Notes: generated by a model not told the origin, from the sequence alone. 30,575 bases of DNA from JBCBWG01 sp964579305 (GCA_964579305.1 CAZOGY010000027.1:1-30575), one strand, 5' to 3'. Shown: positions 1-8,741, counted from the first letter of the stretch. A program made the numbers and translations.

Positions 1-60
1 ATCCAGCCTAGGATCACGCCAACCCGAGACGGTCTTTCCAGGCCGCGGTTTCCTCCGGGC

Positions 61-435
61 TCAGCACCCGAAGACGGCTGTGCCGTCGTCATTGCCGGCA
101 ATTTGCGACGCCCACTTTCGGAACGCCTGGTATGTGGCCTCGATACTCTCCTGCGCCGGGACTCCCTGTTCGACGGCAGCGCCGATCCAAACGGCCACAT
201 GGCCGGCGCCGTAACCGTTGAACATGGCGGGCAATTCAGCAGCGATCGCCCTTCTGGCGGCGGCATGATCAGCCGTCTCATCATCGGCGAGCGCGTTCAT
301 TGCATCGCGCAGCGCGTCAGTGATGTCACGGCCCGGCTGCCACATCGCGGCGTTCAGAATGGCGGACACATGATCGCGAACGTCATCGGTCATGTCGAGG
401 TCCATGCCCACGGACCGGCGCCGCAGGCGCCGCAT
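61..435 (-). CDS. Small hypothetical protein
   Basis: I do not recognise this protein. The longest reading gives 124 residues, soluble and mostly helical, with an acidic alanine-rich body and no signal peptide or membrane segment. The first ten residues are arginine-rich, and a start at the internal Met codon near 405 (MDLDM) or 393 (MTDDV) may be more realistic; no clear ribosome site decides this. It lies about 30 bases downstream of the stop of the lytic transglycosylase gene on the same strand, so the two may be co-transcribed. The end is uncertain: another frame continuing to a stop at 13-15 reads like a natural C-terminus, so a frameshift near 61-90 is possible. Function unknown. Confidence 0.5.
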   Translation of the reverse strand: MRRLRRRSVGMDLDMTDDVRDHVSAILNAAMWQPGRDITDALRDAMNALADDETADHAAARRAIAAELPAMFNGYGAGHVAVWIGAAVEQGVPAQESIEATYQAFRKWASQIAGNDDGTAVFGC

Positions 436-464
436 GACGCCCGCGTTTGATCGCCGATGAAGCG

Positions 465-1760
465 TCAGCCGCCGCGGCGCAAGCGACGGATCAGGTCGCG
501 GCTGGGATAGCTATCGGCGGGCAAGCCAAACTTAATTTGCGCAGCTTTCACGGCAGCGCGGCTTTTTGCGCCGAGTGTGCCGTCAACACCGCCGGTGTCG
601 TAGCCAGCGCGCGTCAGCAGTTGCTGGATTTGTTTGATCTCGTTGAACGAGAAGTTGTCGAGCGGGCCACGGCCTTCGGAGTAGCGCGGTGCGCCGGCCA
701 AACGCGTGGCGAGGTAGGCCGCGGTAATTGCGTAATTGAGTGAGTTATTCCACTCTGGATAGATGCGGAAGTTGCGATACGCCAGAAACGCGGGGCCATT
801 CCGACCCATCGGCAATAAAAGCGCGGCCGGCAAACCGTCACGGGTCAAAGCGCGGCCATCGCGCCGCCGCACGCCCCAGGCCGCCCATTTTGATCGTGGG
901 TGCAGGATTTCGAGATCGGCTTCCCGCCAGTTCATCCGTTCAGGTACGCGGACTTCTTCGAGCCACGGTTCGCCTGCGCGCCAGCCAAGATGTTGGATGT
1001 AGCTGGCCGTTGAGAAAATGATGTCCGTATCGCTGTTGTAGAGATCAATGCGACCGTCGCCATCGCCATCGACGGCATGATTGAGCACGTGCGATGGCAG
1101 AAACTGCGTCTCGCCAATCTCACCGGCCCAAGACCCGATCATTCGGTCGTAGGGAATGCGGCCGCTTTCGACCAGTTTCAAAGCCGCGATCAGTTGCTCG
1201 GAAAACAACTCCGGGCGTCGGCAGTCGTGAGCCAACGTCGCAAGTGCGTTGAATATCAAGTACTGGTTTTTGCCCAAGCCGGCACCAAAATCGCTCTCCA
1301 GCGCCCAGAACGCTGTGATCACGGGGGCTGGGACGCCGAACCGTTGGCGGGCACGCTGGAAGATGCTGGCCCGTCGTTGCAGCTGACGTTGTCCAGCGCG
1401 CAGGCGCCCAGCCGATACCAGCCGTTTTGAGAACTCCAGAAACGACATTGAGAAAAAGCTTTGACGGCGATCGCGTCTGATCACGGCTGGATCATAGGAA
1501 ATCGGGTCATAGGCGCGGCGCAGGACCCGTTCCGACACGCCATTCGACTTTGCCGTGTTGCGAAAGCGGCTTTTCCAGTTTGAGAAGGACGTGGTTGGCT
1601 GGCAGTTGGTTTTGGCTGATGCCGGAGCAGCGGGGACGGCAAAGACGATCGCAACAAGTGCGCAGGCGGCGACGCGCCCGGTCCAGCCCGGGCCGGATCT
1701 GCGCACCCTGGCGCCTGTGGCATTCCTGACTGGGGTGGCTGTCGGGTTGTGTCCGGCCAT
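465..1760 (-). CDS. Lytic murein transglycosylase (MltB family) with C-terminal peptidoglycan-binding domain
   Basis: Predicted periplasmic enzyme that cleaves the MurNAc-GlcNAc bond of peptidoglycan, leaving 1,6-anhydro ends. About 431 residues from the ATG at 1760; a TTG seven codons upstream is the only alternative, and ATG is preferred. A signal peptide (residues about 28-49, ending APASA) is followed by the SLT_2/MltB catalytic domain. The catalytic glutamate is Glu155 in ALESDFG, and the family motifs GEIGETQFLPSH and DGDGRIDLYNS follow. The last 60 residues (about 368-429) form a PG_binding_1 repeat (QQLLTRAGYDTGGVDGTLG). Length and architecture are standard for alphaproteobacterial MltB-like enzymes. 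It stands outside the cobalamin cluster. Confidence 0.93.
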   Translation of the reverse strand: MAGHNPTATPVRNATGARVRRSGPGWTGRVAACALVAIVFAVPAAPASAKTNCQPTTSFSNWKSRFRNTAKSNGVSERVLRRAYDPISYDPAVIRRDRRQSFFSMSFLEFSKRLVSAGRLRAGQRQLQRRASIFQRARQRFGVPAPVITAFWALESDFGAGLGKNQYLIFNALATLAHDCRRPELFSEQLIAALKLVESGRIPYDRMIGSWAGEIGETQFLPSHVLNHAVDGDGDGRIDLYNSDTDIIFSTASYIQHLGWRAGEPWLEEVRVPERMNWREADLEILHPRSKWAAWGVRRRDGRALTRDGLPAALLLPMGRNGPAFLAYRNFRIYPEWNNSLNYAITAAYLATRLAGAPRYSEGRGPLDNFSFNEIKQIQQLLTRAGYDTGGVDGTLGAKSRAAVKAAQIKFGLPADSYPSRDLIRRLRRGG

Positions 1761-2415
1761 AATCAACACCGCCTTATACAAGTTCTTTTTGCGTTCTGCG
1801 CGCTTGCCGGGATCGCCCCATTGGCTGCGCGATTACCTGGTCGCCGTCCTCATTGCGAAGTCGTGCGCGTCGTGACGGCCTTCAGGCGCGTTATGTCGAA
1901 AGTTGGGCATCATCGGGCCCCGGCTTCGGCAAGGGCGCACACCGGCTTTGCGAATTCAAGGGGAAGCAGGCGTCCGCCCAGCCTGTGTGGCGCCACAACA
2001 TCGATTCACTCTGCGTGCACGCGTGTGCATCTGCCCGCTATGCATCGGCTGTCATTCCGCGCGCTGGGTCTGCACACTTGGGTGGTGCGTCAAAAGCGCC
2101 AAGTGGCGCCTGCAAGGCATCCGTCGTGCGTCGCGCAAACTTGGTTAGCGCGCCGCGTAACCTCTAATTCATTCGACACAGCGATGATGTCTCAGCATGT
2201 TGGCGTATTCATAGCGCGCGTGAACCCAGATCCGCCATTTTTGGCTTCGGCTTACGTCGCGCCGTCTACGCGGGTCAGACGACGGTGCCCTGAAATGGCT
2301 CCGTTTGTCAGTCCGTGCTGCGAACGACACGCAGCCCGCACCCGCGCGAAATCCGAGGCACCACCGCATCGCGGCTGTTGTCAGCGCCACCGCGGCGCGC
2401 TGAGGGAGACGTTAC
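1761..2415. other. Long intergenic region without a convincing gene
   Basis: About 650 bases separate the divergent transglycosylase and large membrane-protein genes. Open frames exist here (for example one on the plus strand running to 2426), but their translations are arginine-, histidine- and cysteine-rich without domain character, so I read them as chance frames of GC-rich DNA. The stretch holds several perfect inverted repeats: TGTGGCGCCACA at 1986-1997, and GCGCC-AAGT-GGCGC at about 2096-2109. It must carry promoters for both flanking genes. No tRNA or known RNA family was recognised. Confidence 0.55.
2141..2170 (+). promoter_or_regulatory. Possible sigma-70-type promoter
   Basis: TTGGTT at 2141-2146 and TAATTC at 2165-2170 are separated by 18 bases, and they lie in one of the few AT-richer patches of the long intergenic region. 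They could serve the large membrane-protein gene starting at 2416, which would then have a leader of roughly 240 bases. This rests on a weak consensus match only. Confidence 0.2.
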
Positions 2416-5400
2416 ATGCTGGTTGATTTGGCACCGGTTGCGCAAAGTGCCGCCGATGTCCTGTCGGTCCTGCAGGCGCCGGACCTGTCACAGCTCAAGA
2501 TCGATTTGAGTTCACTTATCACGGCCTTCGCCGTGCTGGGCGCGATCTATGCCGTCTGGACGTACGTCCTGGCACCGATGCGAACCGCAATCTTTGATAC
2601 GATCACTCAGAACTGGCAGCTGGGCCTGCTTGGGGCGACCGGCCTTGTTCTGTCGCTCGCGTCCGGCTGGACGACGTGGGATGGCATGCGCAACTTCACG
2701 CAAGAGCCGCTGCTGTCGCTGATGATCACGTTTGGCATCCAAGGCGTGATGCTGATCGTGGCGTGGCTGATCGGCGAAAGCTTTGCGACGGGGATGAGCC
2801 ATCGTCCGATGCAGGCAGCACCCGTTCCACTGCGGCGCGTGTCTGGGCGCCTGCGCGAGCGCGAGCCGGAGACGCCGCGGCTTGGATTTGCCCCCGGCGT
2901 CACCGGTAACATCATGGGCACGCTGATTGGCGTTCTGGTGTTTGGCCTATTGGCCGTCGTGGTTTTACGCAGCTTTGGTGCGGAAGAGGCCGGTCTGATT
3001 GAAGCGGGCGCGTTGTCAGGCATTTCCAACAGCTTGCTGTTTGCTGGCGCTTTTCTTCTTGTGCTTGCGGTTATTTTGTTTGGAGCGGGAGAGGCTGTTT
3101 GGTCAAATTACGCGCAAGCGGGTCGGATCATGATTCGGTCGGCGGTGCTGTGGGTCATGTTTTTGGCCTGTATGGCCACGTCGGTTTTCTTCTCGTTTGA
3201 TTCCTTATTCTCAACGATCTTCCCGGCTCAGGAACGGCAGCGGGCAGCGGAGTTGCGCGCGCAAAACCAGGTCGCCGGTATTGTGAATGATATTGGTACG
3301 GTTGCCGTCAAACGGCGTATCCGTGAGCAAGAAGCGCTGTTCCAATCGGAAGCCTGGACAAATTACGCCGAACTCGGCAACGCGCAAAGCGCGCTGACCA
3401 AGGTCATCACCGTTGCGGAAGTGGCGCCTGAGAAAATTCGCGCGCAAATTCGCGCCGAAATCGAAGCGCAACGACGCAAGGTTGCTGAGCTCCAAGAAAA
3501 ACAAGCATCGGCGGTGAGTGGGCAGGCCGGGCTCGAAACGCGCAAGCGGCAGTTGACCGAAGCGTTGTCGCGCGCGCAGGCGGAACGGCCGGAAACGGCC
3601 ACCAAAGTCAACGAATTCAAGACGGTGGTCGACGGTATTGAGCGGCGGCTCGATGAGCAACGTGCGGTCATGCTGGCCGAAGAACGCGGTGTCGAGGGCT
3701 CGGGCAAGGCCGGTCGAGGCCCCATGTGGCGGGCCGCGCGCGCGGCTTTTGCCCGGATTTCGGCTGAGCTGGAAGTCGCCAAAAAGCGCCTTGCGGGACA
3801 CGCGGACCGGCTTAGCGGGCTTGATAAATCGATTGCCAATTATAAGGCGGAACTTGCCCAGATCGACGGTGATCTTGCGCGATTGCGTGGTGAAGCTGAC
3901 ACGGCCGAACAGCTGATTGACGTCGCCCAATCGTCGGACGCTTCTGTAAAAGTCGTTCGGGTTGATCCCAGTTCGGGGATTGCGGCACTGCAAAAGGCCG
4001 TTCTGGTGTTCCGCCAAACCCCAACGCCGGAAAACCTGGCAAGCGTTCAAGCGCGTTGCCAAAGTCTGAAAAATGCCGCCCTCAAAGTTGCCGATCTACA
4101 AGCGGCCGCAAATGGCATTGATTGCGACCCGGGCTTTGTCACTGAAGCGGCGGCCGATGTTTTTGCCTTGAACGTTGGCATCAAGTCGCTTGAGGCCAAT
4201 TGCATTGGCGGCGATAAGCTTCCTCAAACTGGCGGTACGGACGGGCTGTTTCAATTCGCACGCAAGTGCGTGCAAGACAGTGGCTTGCCGAGTGATGCAA
4301 CCGACCGTTTGCGCCAAAGTATCAATCTTGCTGAGCTTAATCGAGACGACAAAGCACACCGGTTTGTTGTGACGGTCAATGCGTTCGGGGATGGCAACAA
4401 GCTCGCCTATCTGGCGTTGGCCATTGCAATTGCCATTGATAGCCTCGTTTTCATGTCCGGCTTGTTTGGCGCGAACGCGACACGATCACCGCTTTCTGAC
4501 GTGCCAAGCCACAAAGGCCGGTCTGCGCAGCAGCTCGAAGCGATTGTCGACCACGCTTTGCAGCCGGAGACTTTTGAAAACGCGACCATGACCCTGGAGC
4601 GGCTTCAGCCGGTGCCGCGGGACCCGCGTTATGATGATCACGATGGCTGGACGCATGAGGTGACGCTTCCGCCATTGCACACCGCAGAGCGCGCGCGTGT
4701 CCAAAAGGTGTTGAGCGCGGGCGGCACCATTGGCGCGGTGATCCGCGATCCACACGATCCCAATCAGTTTCGCGTGCGCGGTGAATTGGTCGAATACCTG
4801 GCTATCGTTGCGAAAAAGGCGTTTGAAAACGACCACGAAAAGGTGCGGCTGGCGGAATTAAAGAAGATTTTGGTGGTCGCGCTGCAGCCTCACGTTGGGG
4901 ATCACGCCGAAATCGTTCTGGGTTATTTGCGTCCGATCTCAGGGCGCGATGGCTTCTCATGCGAAGTTTGCATTCAACGCGATATCGGTGACATCAGTGA
5001 CCGGTTTATCGTGCAAAAGGCGATCAACGCTGGCACGACGCTCGATTTTGTCCAGAAAGACGATCGTCCCGGCGAAGAACACCGGTTCTATCTGCATCGC
5101 GACTTTTATCGGACGCTTGCAACGGTCGCGGCGGAGTTTCCAAAGACAGGCGAGCGCATATTGCACCCGCAATTGGCCCGCGACAACGGTGCCCAAGCGG
5201 CGGCCGCCGCAAGCCTTGCGGGTGGCGCGCTGCATGACAGAACCGAGCAAGTGACGACGCATGTCGGTCATGAGCGCCAAATCGCTGATGAAACGCATCG
5301 CCGAGGCACGCGTCAGGAACCTGCACAGCCAGAGCCGCTCGACATGCGTGGCGATTTCAGGGTGCAGTTTCTCAAGGCCCTGCCGTATGGCGGAGAAGAC

Positions 5401-5889
5401 CAGTATCTTTGGGCCAACCAAAATCCGGGCCTTGCAACGTCGGCGGAAGGGCTTTTTGAGCAGATCGTCCGTAATAAATCGATCCTGCGGCCGCGTCTTG
5501 AAGATGCCATGGCCGATGCGGAAGAGGCCCTTGCACGGGTCTATGGGCGATTGATGTTGCAATATGAAAGCCACCCGGAGTTGGCCGACCAATTGAAAAC
5601 CGTGCGCCATGAGATCAGCGATTTGCTGCCGCTGTTGATGCTGGCGCCGCGCGGCAGCTATCACGCGTTAATCCAGCAGGCGATTGAGGAATTGGAAGCC
5701 GCAGCCGGGCGAGACGATGGCCTGCGGCCGCACGAAGCGCTTACGCTGAACCGGCTGCGCGAGCACGTCGCGGCGGTGATTGCACCAAAATCGCCCGCAG
5801 CCGCCATCAACGCCATCAAATCGTTCGTGCACCAAAGATCGCCGGAAGATGACGGGAAGGTCGCCAAGTTCCCATCCAAAACCGCTTGA
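2416..5889 (+). CDS. Large membrane protein with extracytoplasmic coiled coil and duplicated C-terminal domain, function unknown
   Basis: 1157 residues; I do not recognise the family. The start is supported by GGGAG about seven bases before the ATG. Six hydrophobic segments (about 33-53, 68-84, 99-120, 163-184, 205-224, 238-260) precede a long charged coiled-coil region (about 272-505). A segment with four cysteines follows (548, 570, 596, 618), then a seventh hydrophobic segment (662-685) and a soluble C-terminus. The arginine-rich loop 138-155 suggests, by the positive-inside rule, that the N-terminus is outside, the coiled coil is periplasmic and the C-terminus is cytoplasmic. Residues 707-803 and 815-908 are a tandem repeat. 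The last 180 residues are helical. It is monocistronic, flanked by a long leader region and a strong terminator. Envelope stress sensing or scaffolding is possible but unproven. Confidence 0.85.
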   Translation: MLVDLAPVAQSAADVLSVLQAPDLSQLKIDLSSLITAFAVLGAIYAVWTYVLAPMRTAIFDTITQNWQLGLLGATGLVLSLASGWTTWDGMRNFTQEPLLSLMITFGIQGVMLIVAWLIGESFATGMSHRPMQAAPVPLRRVSGRLREREPETPRLGFAPGVTGNIMGTLIGVLVFGLLAVVVLRSFGAEEAGLIEAGALSGISNSLLFAGAFLLVLAVILFGAGEAVWSNYAQAGRIMIRSAVLWVMFLACMATSVFFSFDSLFSTIFPAQERQRAAELRAQNQVAGIVNDIGTVAVKRRIREQEALFQSEAWTNYAELGNAQSALTKVITVAEVAPEKIRAQIRAEIEAQRRKVAELQEKQASAVSGQAGLETRKRQLTEALSRAQAERPETATKVNEFKTVVDGIERRLDEQRAVMLAEERGVEGSGKAGRGPMWRAARAAFARISAELEVAKKRLAGHADRLSGLDKSIANYKAELAQIDGDLARLRGEADTAEQLIDVAQSSDASVKVVRVDPSSGIAALQKAVLVFRQTPTPENLASVQARCQSLKNAALKVADLQAAANGIDCDPGFVTEAAADVFALNVGIKSLEANCIGGDKLPQTGGTDGLFQFARKCVQDSGLPSDATDRLRQSINLAELNRDDKAHRFVVTVNAFGDGNKLAYLALAIAIAIDSLVFMSGLFGANATRSPLSDVPSHKGRSAQQLEAIVDHALQPETFENATMTLERLQPVPRDPRYDDHDGWTHEVTLPPLHTAERARVQKVLSAGGTIGAVIRDPHDPNQFRVRGELVEYLAIVAKKAFENDHEKVRLAELKKILVVALQPHVGDHAEIVLGYLRPISGRDGFSCEVCIQRDIGDISDRFIVQKAINAGTTLDFVQKDDRPGEEHRFYLHRDFYRTLATVAAEFPKTGERILHPQLARDNGAQAAAAASLAGGALHDRTEQVTTHVGHERQIADETHRRGTRQEPAQPEPLDMRGDFRVQFLKALPYGGEDQYLWANQNPGLATSAEGLFEQIVRNKSILRPRLEDAMADAEEALARVYGRLMLQYESHPELADQLKTVRHEISDLLPLLMLAPRGSYHALIQQAIEELEAAAGRDDGLRPHEALTLNRLREHVAAVIAPKSPAAAINAIKSFVHQRSPEDDGKVAKFPSKTA

Positions 5890-5906
5890 TCGTTAAAGCC
5901 CCGCCC

Positions 5907-5950
5907 AACAAAAAAGCCCCGGAGCTACCCTCCGGGGCTTTTTTGTTTTT
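5907..5950. terminator. Bidirectional rho-independent terminator
   Basis: A perfect stem pairs AAAAAAGCCCCGGA (5910-5923) with TCCGGGGCTTTTTT (5931-5944) around a 7-base loop, extending by a few pairs on each side and followed by another T run to 5950. The A tract upstream gives a U tract for minus-strand transcripts, so it should stop both the large membrane-protein gene and the convergent hydrolase gene ending at 5968. Confidence 0.93.
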
Positions 5951-5967
5951 AGCGGCGTTTCGTATTC

Positions 5968-6813
5968 TTATTCTGCGGCGACGACTTTTTGATGCTGCTC
6001 GCCAAGGCTTGCGATCGACAAATGCATTTCATCGCCGGGTTTGAGCCAAACTGGCGGTTTCATGCCTGCCCCGACGCCGGGTGGTGTCCCCGTCGTTACG
6101 ACGTCGCCAGGTTCCAACACCATGAATTGTGAGATATAGTGGAGGAGGAACGGCACCGAAAAGATCATCGTTTTGGTGTTACCGGTCTGCATACGCTTGC
6201 CATTGAGATTGAGCGCCATATCCAGATTGTGGACATCGGCAATCTCGTCCTTGGTGACAAGCCACGGCCCAAGCGGGCCTGAATTCTCAAACGATTTGCC
6301 CTTCATCCACGTCCCTTCGCGCTCAAGCTGAAAATTGCGCTCCGACACATCGTTGCAAATCGCAAACCCAGCGATGTGATCCATCGCGGCGTCTTCGCTC
6401 ACGTAACGGCACGTCGAACCGATTATGAAGGCGAGCTCGATTTCCCAGTCGAGTTTGGTGGAACCGCGCGGTTGAATGACATTGTCGTCCGGTCCGACGA
6501 TGCAGTTGGTCAGCTTATTGAAAAGGATCGGCTCCTTGGGGATTGGCGAGCCGGTCTCTTCGGCGTGGTCGACGTAATTCAAGCCGACGGCGATAAAGCT
6601 GCGCGAACCCGCGATCGGTGCGCCAAAGCGAACGCCTTCGGGCGCAAGCGGCAAACTTGCCGGATCGATTTTGGCGAGGGCTTCCAGGCCCGCGGGCGAT
6701 ACCGTTTCGCCGTTGATGTCGGCGACATGGCCGGTCAGGTCACGGACCTTGCCGTCGGCATCAATCAAGCCCGGCTTTTCCGAACCGGGGTTTCCAAACC
6801 GCACAAGTTTCAT
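5968..6813 (-). CDS. Fumarylacetoacetate hydrolase family protein
   Basis: 281 residues, starting at an ATG preceded by a strong GGGAGGAAAG ribosome site; a longer in-frame reading to 6897 has no such support. The family consists of metal-dependent hydrolases, isomerases and decarboxylases acting on beta-diketo or ketodeoxy acids. Visible marks are GLNYVDHAEE in the early core, the metal ligands in DWEIELAFIIG and ICNDVSERNFQ, the GKSFENSGPLGPWL segment and the terminal GTPPGVGAGMKPP loop. The single-domain length of about 280 matches ureidoglycolate-lyase-like and 2,4-diketo-3-deoxy-fuconate-hydrolase-like members; the substrate cannot be chosen from sequence. It is transcribed divergently from cobT and shows no link to cobalamin. 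Confidence 0.92.
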   Translation of the reverse strand: MKLVRFGNPGSEKPGLIDADGKVRDLTGHVADINGETVSPAGLEALAKIDPASLPLAPEGVRFGAPIAGSRSFIAVGLNYVDHAEETGSPIPKEPILFNKLTNCIVGPDDNVIQPRGSTKLDWEIELAFIIGSTCRYVSEDAAMDHIAGFAICNDVSERNFQLEREGTWMKGKSFENSGPLGPWLVTKDEIADVHNLDMALNLNGKRMQTGNTKTMIFSVPFLLHYISQFMVLEPGDVVTTGTPPGVGAGMKPPVWLKPGDEMHLSIASLGEQHQKVVAAE

Positions 6814-6903
6814 TGCTTTCCTCCCTTGGCGTTCTTGTCGTTTCAGGTTTCGCGGGCCGGTAGCGATGCCGCAAGCGAGCGAGCGAGCCTCCAGCATGTG
6901 CGT

Positions 6904-6983
6904 TGCCTGGCCTTCGCGTCAGGCATATTGAGAACCCGGCGGCCAGTCCAGATGTGCGGCCGACCGCGCAACGCGGGCGGTCG
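6904..6983 (+). promoter_or_regulatory. cobT leader with two small hairpins
   Basis: The 225 bases between the divergent hydrolase start and cobT contain two perfect short inverted repeats: TGCCTG (6904-6909) with CAGGCA (6920-6925), and CGACCGC (6961-6967) with GCGGTCG (6977-6983). Neither the conserved B12 box nor the ACTGTAA element of the cobalamin riboswitch is present, so this is not that riboswitch. Any regulatory role is speculative. Confidence 0.25.
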
Positions 6984-7038
6984 CCTGGTCCGATCGCTCA
7001 ATGGACGGCACCGCGGTTCATCGGGCAGCGAGGGCACC

Positions 7039-8124
7039 ATGACAGACACGCATCACCAAGAGCAGAGCGATGCCGCGTTTGACCCAAGCGCGCCGGCACC
7101 GCCATTTTCGAACGGCTCTGCCCAAAAAGTCCGGGCGCATGATGCCAAGCTTCTCAAACCGCCCGGCGCGCTGGGGCGGCTGGAGGAGATCGCTATCTGG
7201 CTTGGCGGGGTTCAGGCGACATTTGTACCTGAAGCCCGCCGGGCTGCGATTATCGTCTTTGCTGCCGACCATGGGGTGACGGCGCAGGGCGTGTCACCGT
7301 TTCCAGCGGTCATCACCCGGTTGATGCTCGATAGCTTTATCGAACAGCGGGGCGCAATCGGCGTGCTTGCCTTGCGCAACAATTGGCCGCTGCAGGTCGT
7401 GGACGTGGGGGTGGATTGCGATGACACTCCCGATGGCGTTGTTGTCGACAAGCTGTGCCGGGGCACGCGGGACTTCACACGGGCGCAGGCGATGACTGAG
7501 GATGAACTCGATCATGCGCTGTGCGCAGGTGCGCGCGCCGTGGACCGTTCCGACGATCCCTATGAGCCGGTGATCTGGGTCTTCGGAGACATGGGCATTG
7601 GCAATACGACGGCGGCGGCGGCGGTCCTGGCTGCGCTGACATCTCAGCCGGCGGCGGCCGTGGCTGGTCCTGGCACCGGGCTTGATGCGGACGGGGTTGC
7701 GCGCAAGGCGGCGGTCATTGCGTCAGCACTTGATTTGCATGGGCTTTCCGGGCCGGAGATTGCGCCGCGGCAGGCGGTGCAGTGTGTCGGCGGCCTCGAA
7801 ATTGCGGCGATGGCCGGCGCCATGATCAGGGCTGCCCAAGGGCGAGGGGCGATCCTCGTCGATGGTTTCATCGCAACCGTTGCAGCGCTCGTGGCTTGCC
7901 GCATCAATCCGTCCGTCCGGCCTTATCTGCTGTTTGCGCATCGCTCCGCAGAGCCGGGGCATGCCGTTGCATTGGCAGCGCTGGAGGCGGAGCCGTTGCT
8001 TGATCTCGGCATGCGGCTGGGCGAAGGCACGGGCGCGGCGCTTGCGCTGCATCTTGTGCGCGAGGCGGCGAACCTGCATTGCGGCATGGGGACCCTCGAT
8101 GAATTGTCGGATCAACTTTCGTGA
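7039..8124 (+). CDS. cobT: Nicotinate-nucleotide--dimethylbenzimidazole phosphoribosyltransferase
   Basis: Transfers phosphoribose from nicotinate mononucleotide to 5,6-dimethylbenzimidazole, giving alpha-ribazole 5'-phosphate for the lower ligand of B12. 361 residues from the ATG at 7039, a normal length; the frame stays open far upstream, but only as the antisense shadow of the hydrolase. Family motifs are LLKPPGALGRLEE (about 38-50), FAADHGVTAQGVSPFP (74-89), FGDMGIGNTTAAAA (182-195) and the C-terminal LGEGTGAALA, with the catalytic glutamate at 329. It is the first gene of a coupled run; its TGA overlaps the GTG start of the phosphatase gene. In Pseudomonas denitrificans nomenclature this enzyme is CobU. 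Confidence 0.97.
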   Translation: MTDTHHQEQSDAAFDPSAPAPPFSNGSAQKVRAHDAKLLKPPGALGRLEEIAIWLGGVQATFVPEARRAAIIVFAADHGVTAQGVSPFPAVITRLMLDSFIEQRGAIGVLALRNNWPLQVVDVGVDCDDTPDGVVVDKLCRGTRDFTRAQAMTEDELDHALCAGARAVDRSDDPYEPVIWVFGDMGIGNTTAAAAVLAALTSQPAAAVAGPGTGLDADGVARKAAVIASALDLHGLSGPEIAPRQAVQCVGGLEIAAMAGAMIRAAQGRGAILVDGFIATVAALVACRINPSVRPYLLFAHRSAEPGHAVALAALEAEPLLDLGMRLGEGTGAALALHLVREAANLHCGMGTLDELSDQLS

Positions 8125-8741
8125 CCGATGGGGGCGTCGGCTGCATGCGCTTGCACCTTGTTCGGCACGGACCGGTCGCGCCTGAGGGGACGTTGCTTGG
8201 CGCGCGTTCTGATCCAGAACCGTCTCAGGATAGCTGTGCGTTGGCGGCGCGCCAGATCGTGGCTTGTGCGCCCGCAATCGTGATGACCTCGCCCTTGAAG
8301 CGCTGCCGGATGCCCGCTGAATCGGCTGCGGCTTTGCTTCAGACGGAGGCTGTCGTCCTGGCTGATTTGGCCGAATATGACTTTGGCGAATGGGATGGAC
8401 GCAGCACCGCCGATTTTGGTGCGCGCGACCGCGCCGCTCTGGACCAGTTTTATGACGCTCCAGCTGCTCATCCGCCGCCGCAGGGCGAGGACTGGAATAG
8501 GTTTCGCGCCCGGGTTGCCAACGTCATTGGCGCGCTTGCCAAGCAATCGGCGGACGGGGATGCGTGTTTGGTGACGCATGCTGGTGTCATGCGCGCGGCA
8601 TTGATCGCTGCATGTGGCCTTGGCCAGCAAGCGACCTGGGCCTTTCGCCTGCGGCCCGCGGTGCGGCTCACGCTTGAGGTTGGACGGGCGCCCGCCGATG
8701 GCAGTCTGTGGGGCAGTATTGAAGCGCTTGTGCCGGCATGA
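8121..8741 (+). CDS. cobC: Histidine phosphatase, probable alpha-ribazole phosphatase
   Basis: Expected to remove phosphate from alpha-ribazole 5'-phosphate (or adenosylcobalamin 5'-phosphate) in nucleotide-loop assembly. 206 residues from the GTG at 8121, which overlaps the cobT stop (GTGA). An ATG at 8145 gives MRLHLVRHG, the more usual family N-terminus, so either start may be used. The phosphoglycerate-mutase fold is marked by the nucleophile histidine in LVRHG, the acid region LAEYDFGEWDG and the second histidine in LVTHAG. The family is broad, and the assignment to alpha-ribazole relies on its position between cobT and cobS. Its own stop overlaps the cobS start (ATGA), implying translational coupling. 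Confidence 0.87.
   Translation: MTDGGVGCMRLHLVRHGPVAPEGTLLGARSDPEPSQDSCALAARQIVACAPAIVMTSPLKRCRMPAESAAALLQTEAVVLADLAEYDFGEWDGRSTADFGARDRAALDQFYDAPAAHPPPQGEDWNRFRARVANVIGALAKQSADGDACLVTHAGVMRAALIAACGLGQQATWAFRLRPAVRLTLEVGRAPADGSLWGSIEALVPA

Noticed and set aside
1749..2426. Open plus-strand frame of 225 codons in the long intergenic region
   Set aside because: It overlaps the transglycosylase start and the next gene's start. Its translation is rich in Arg, His and Cys without hydrophobic core or motifs, as expected for a chance frame in GC-rich DNA.
6376..7038. Long upstream extension of the cobT reading frame
   Set aside because: Most of it is antisense to the hydrolase gene and lacks cobT family character; the ATG at 7039 gives the normal protein length.
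6814..7038. Possible cobalamin riboswitch upstream of cobT
   Set aside because: Two hairpins are present, but neither the B12 box nor the ACTGTAA and GCCACTG elements occur on the plus strand.
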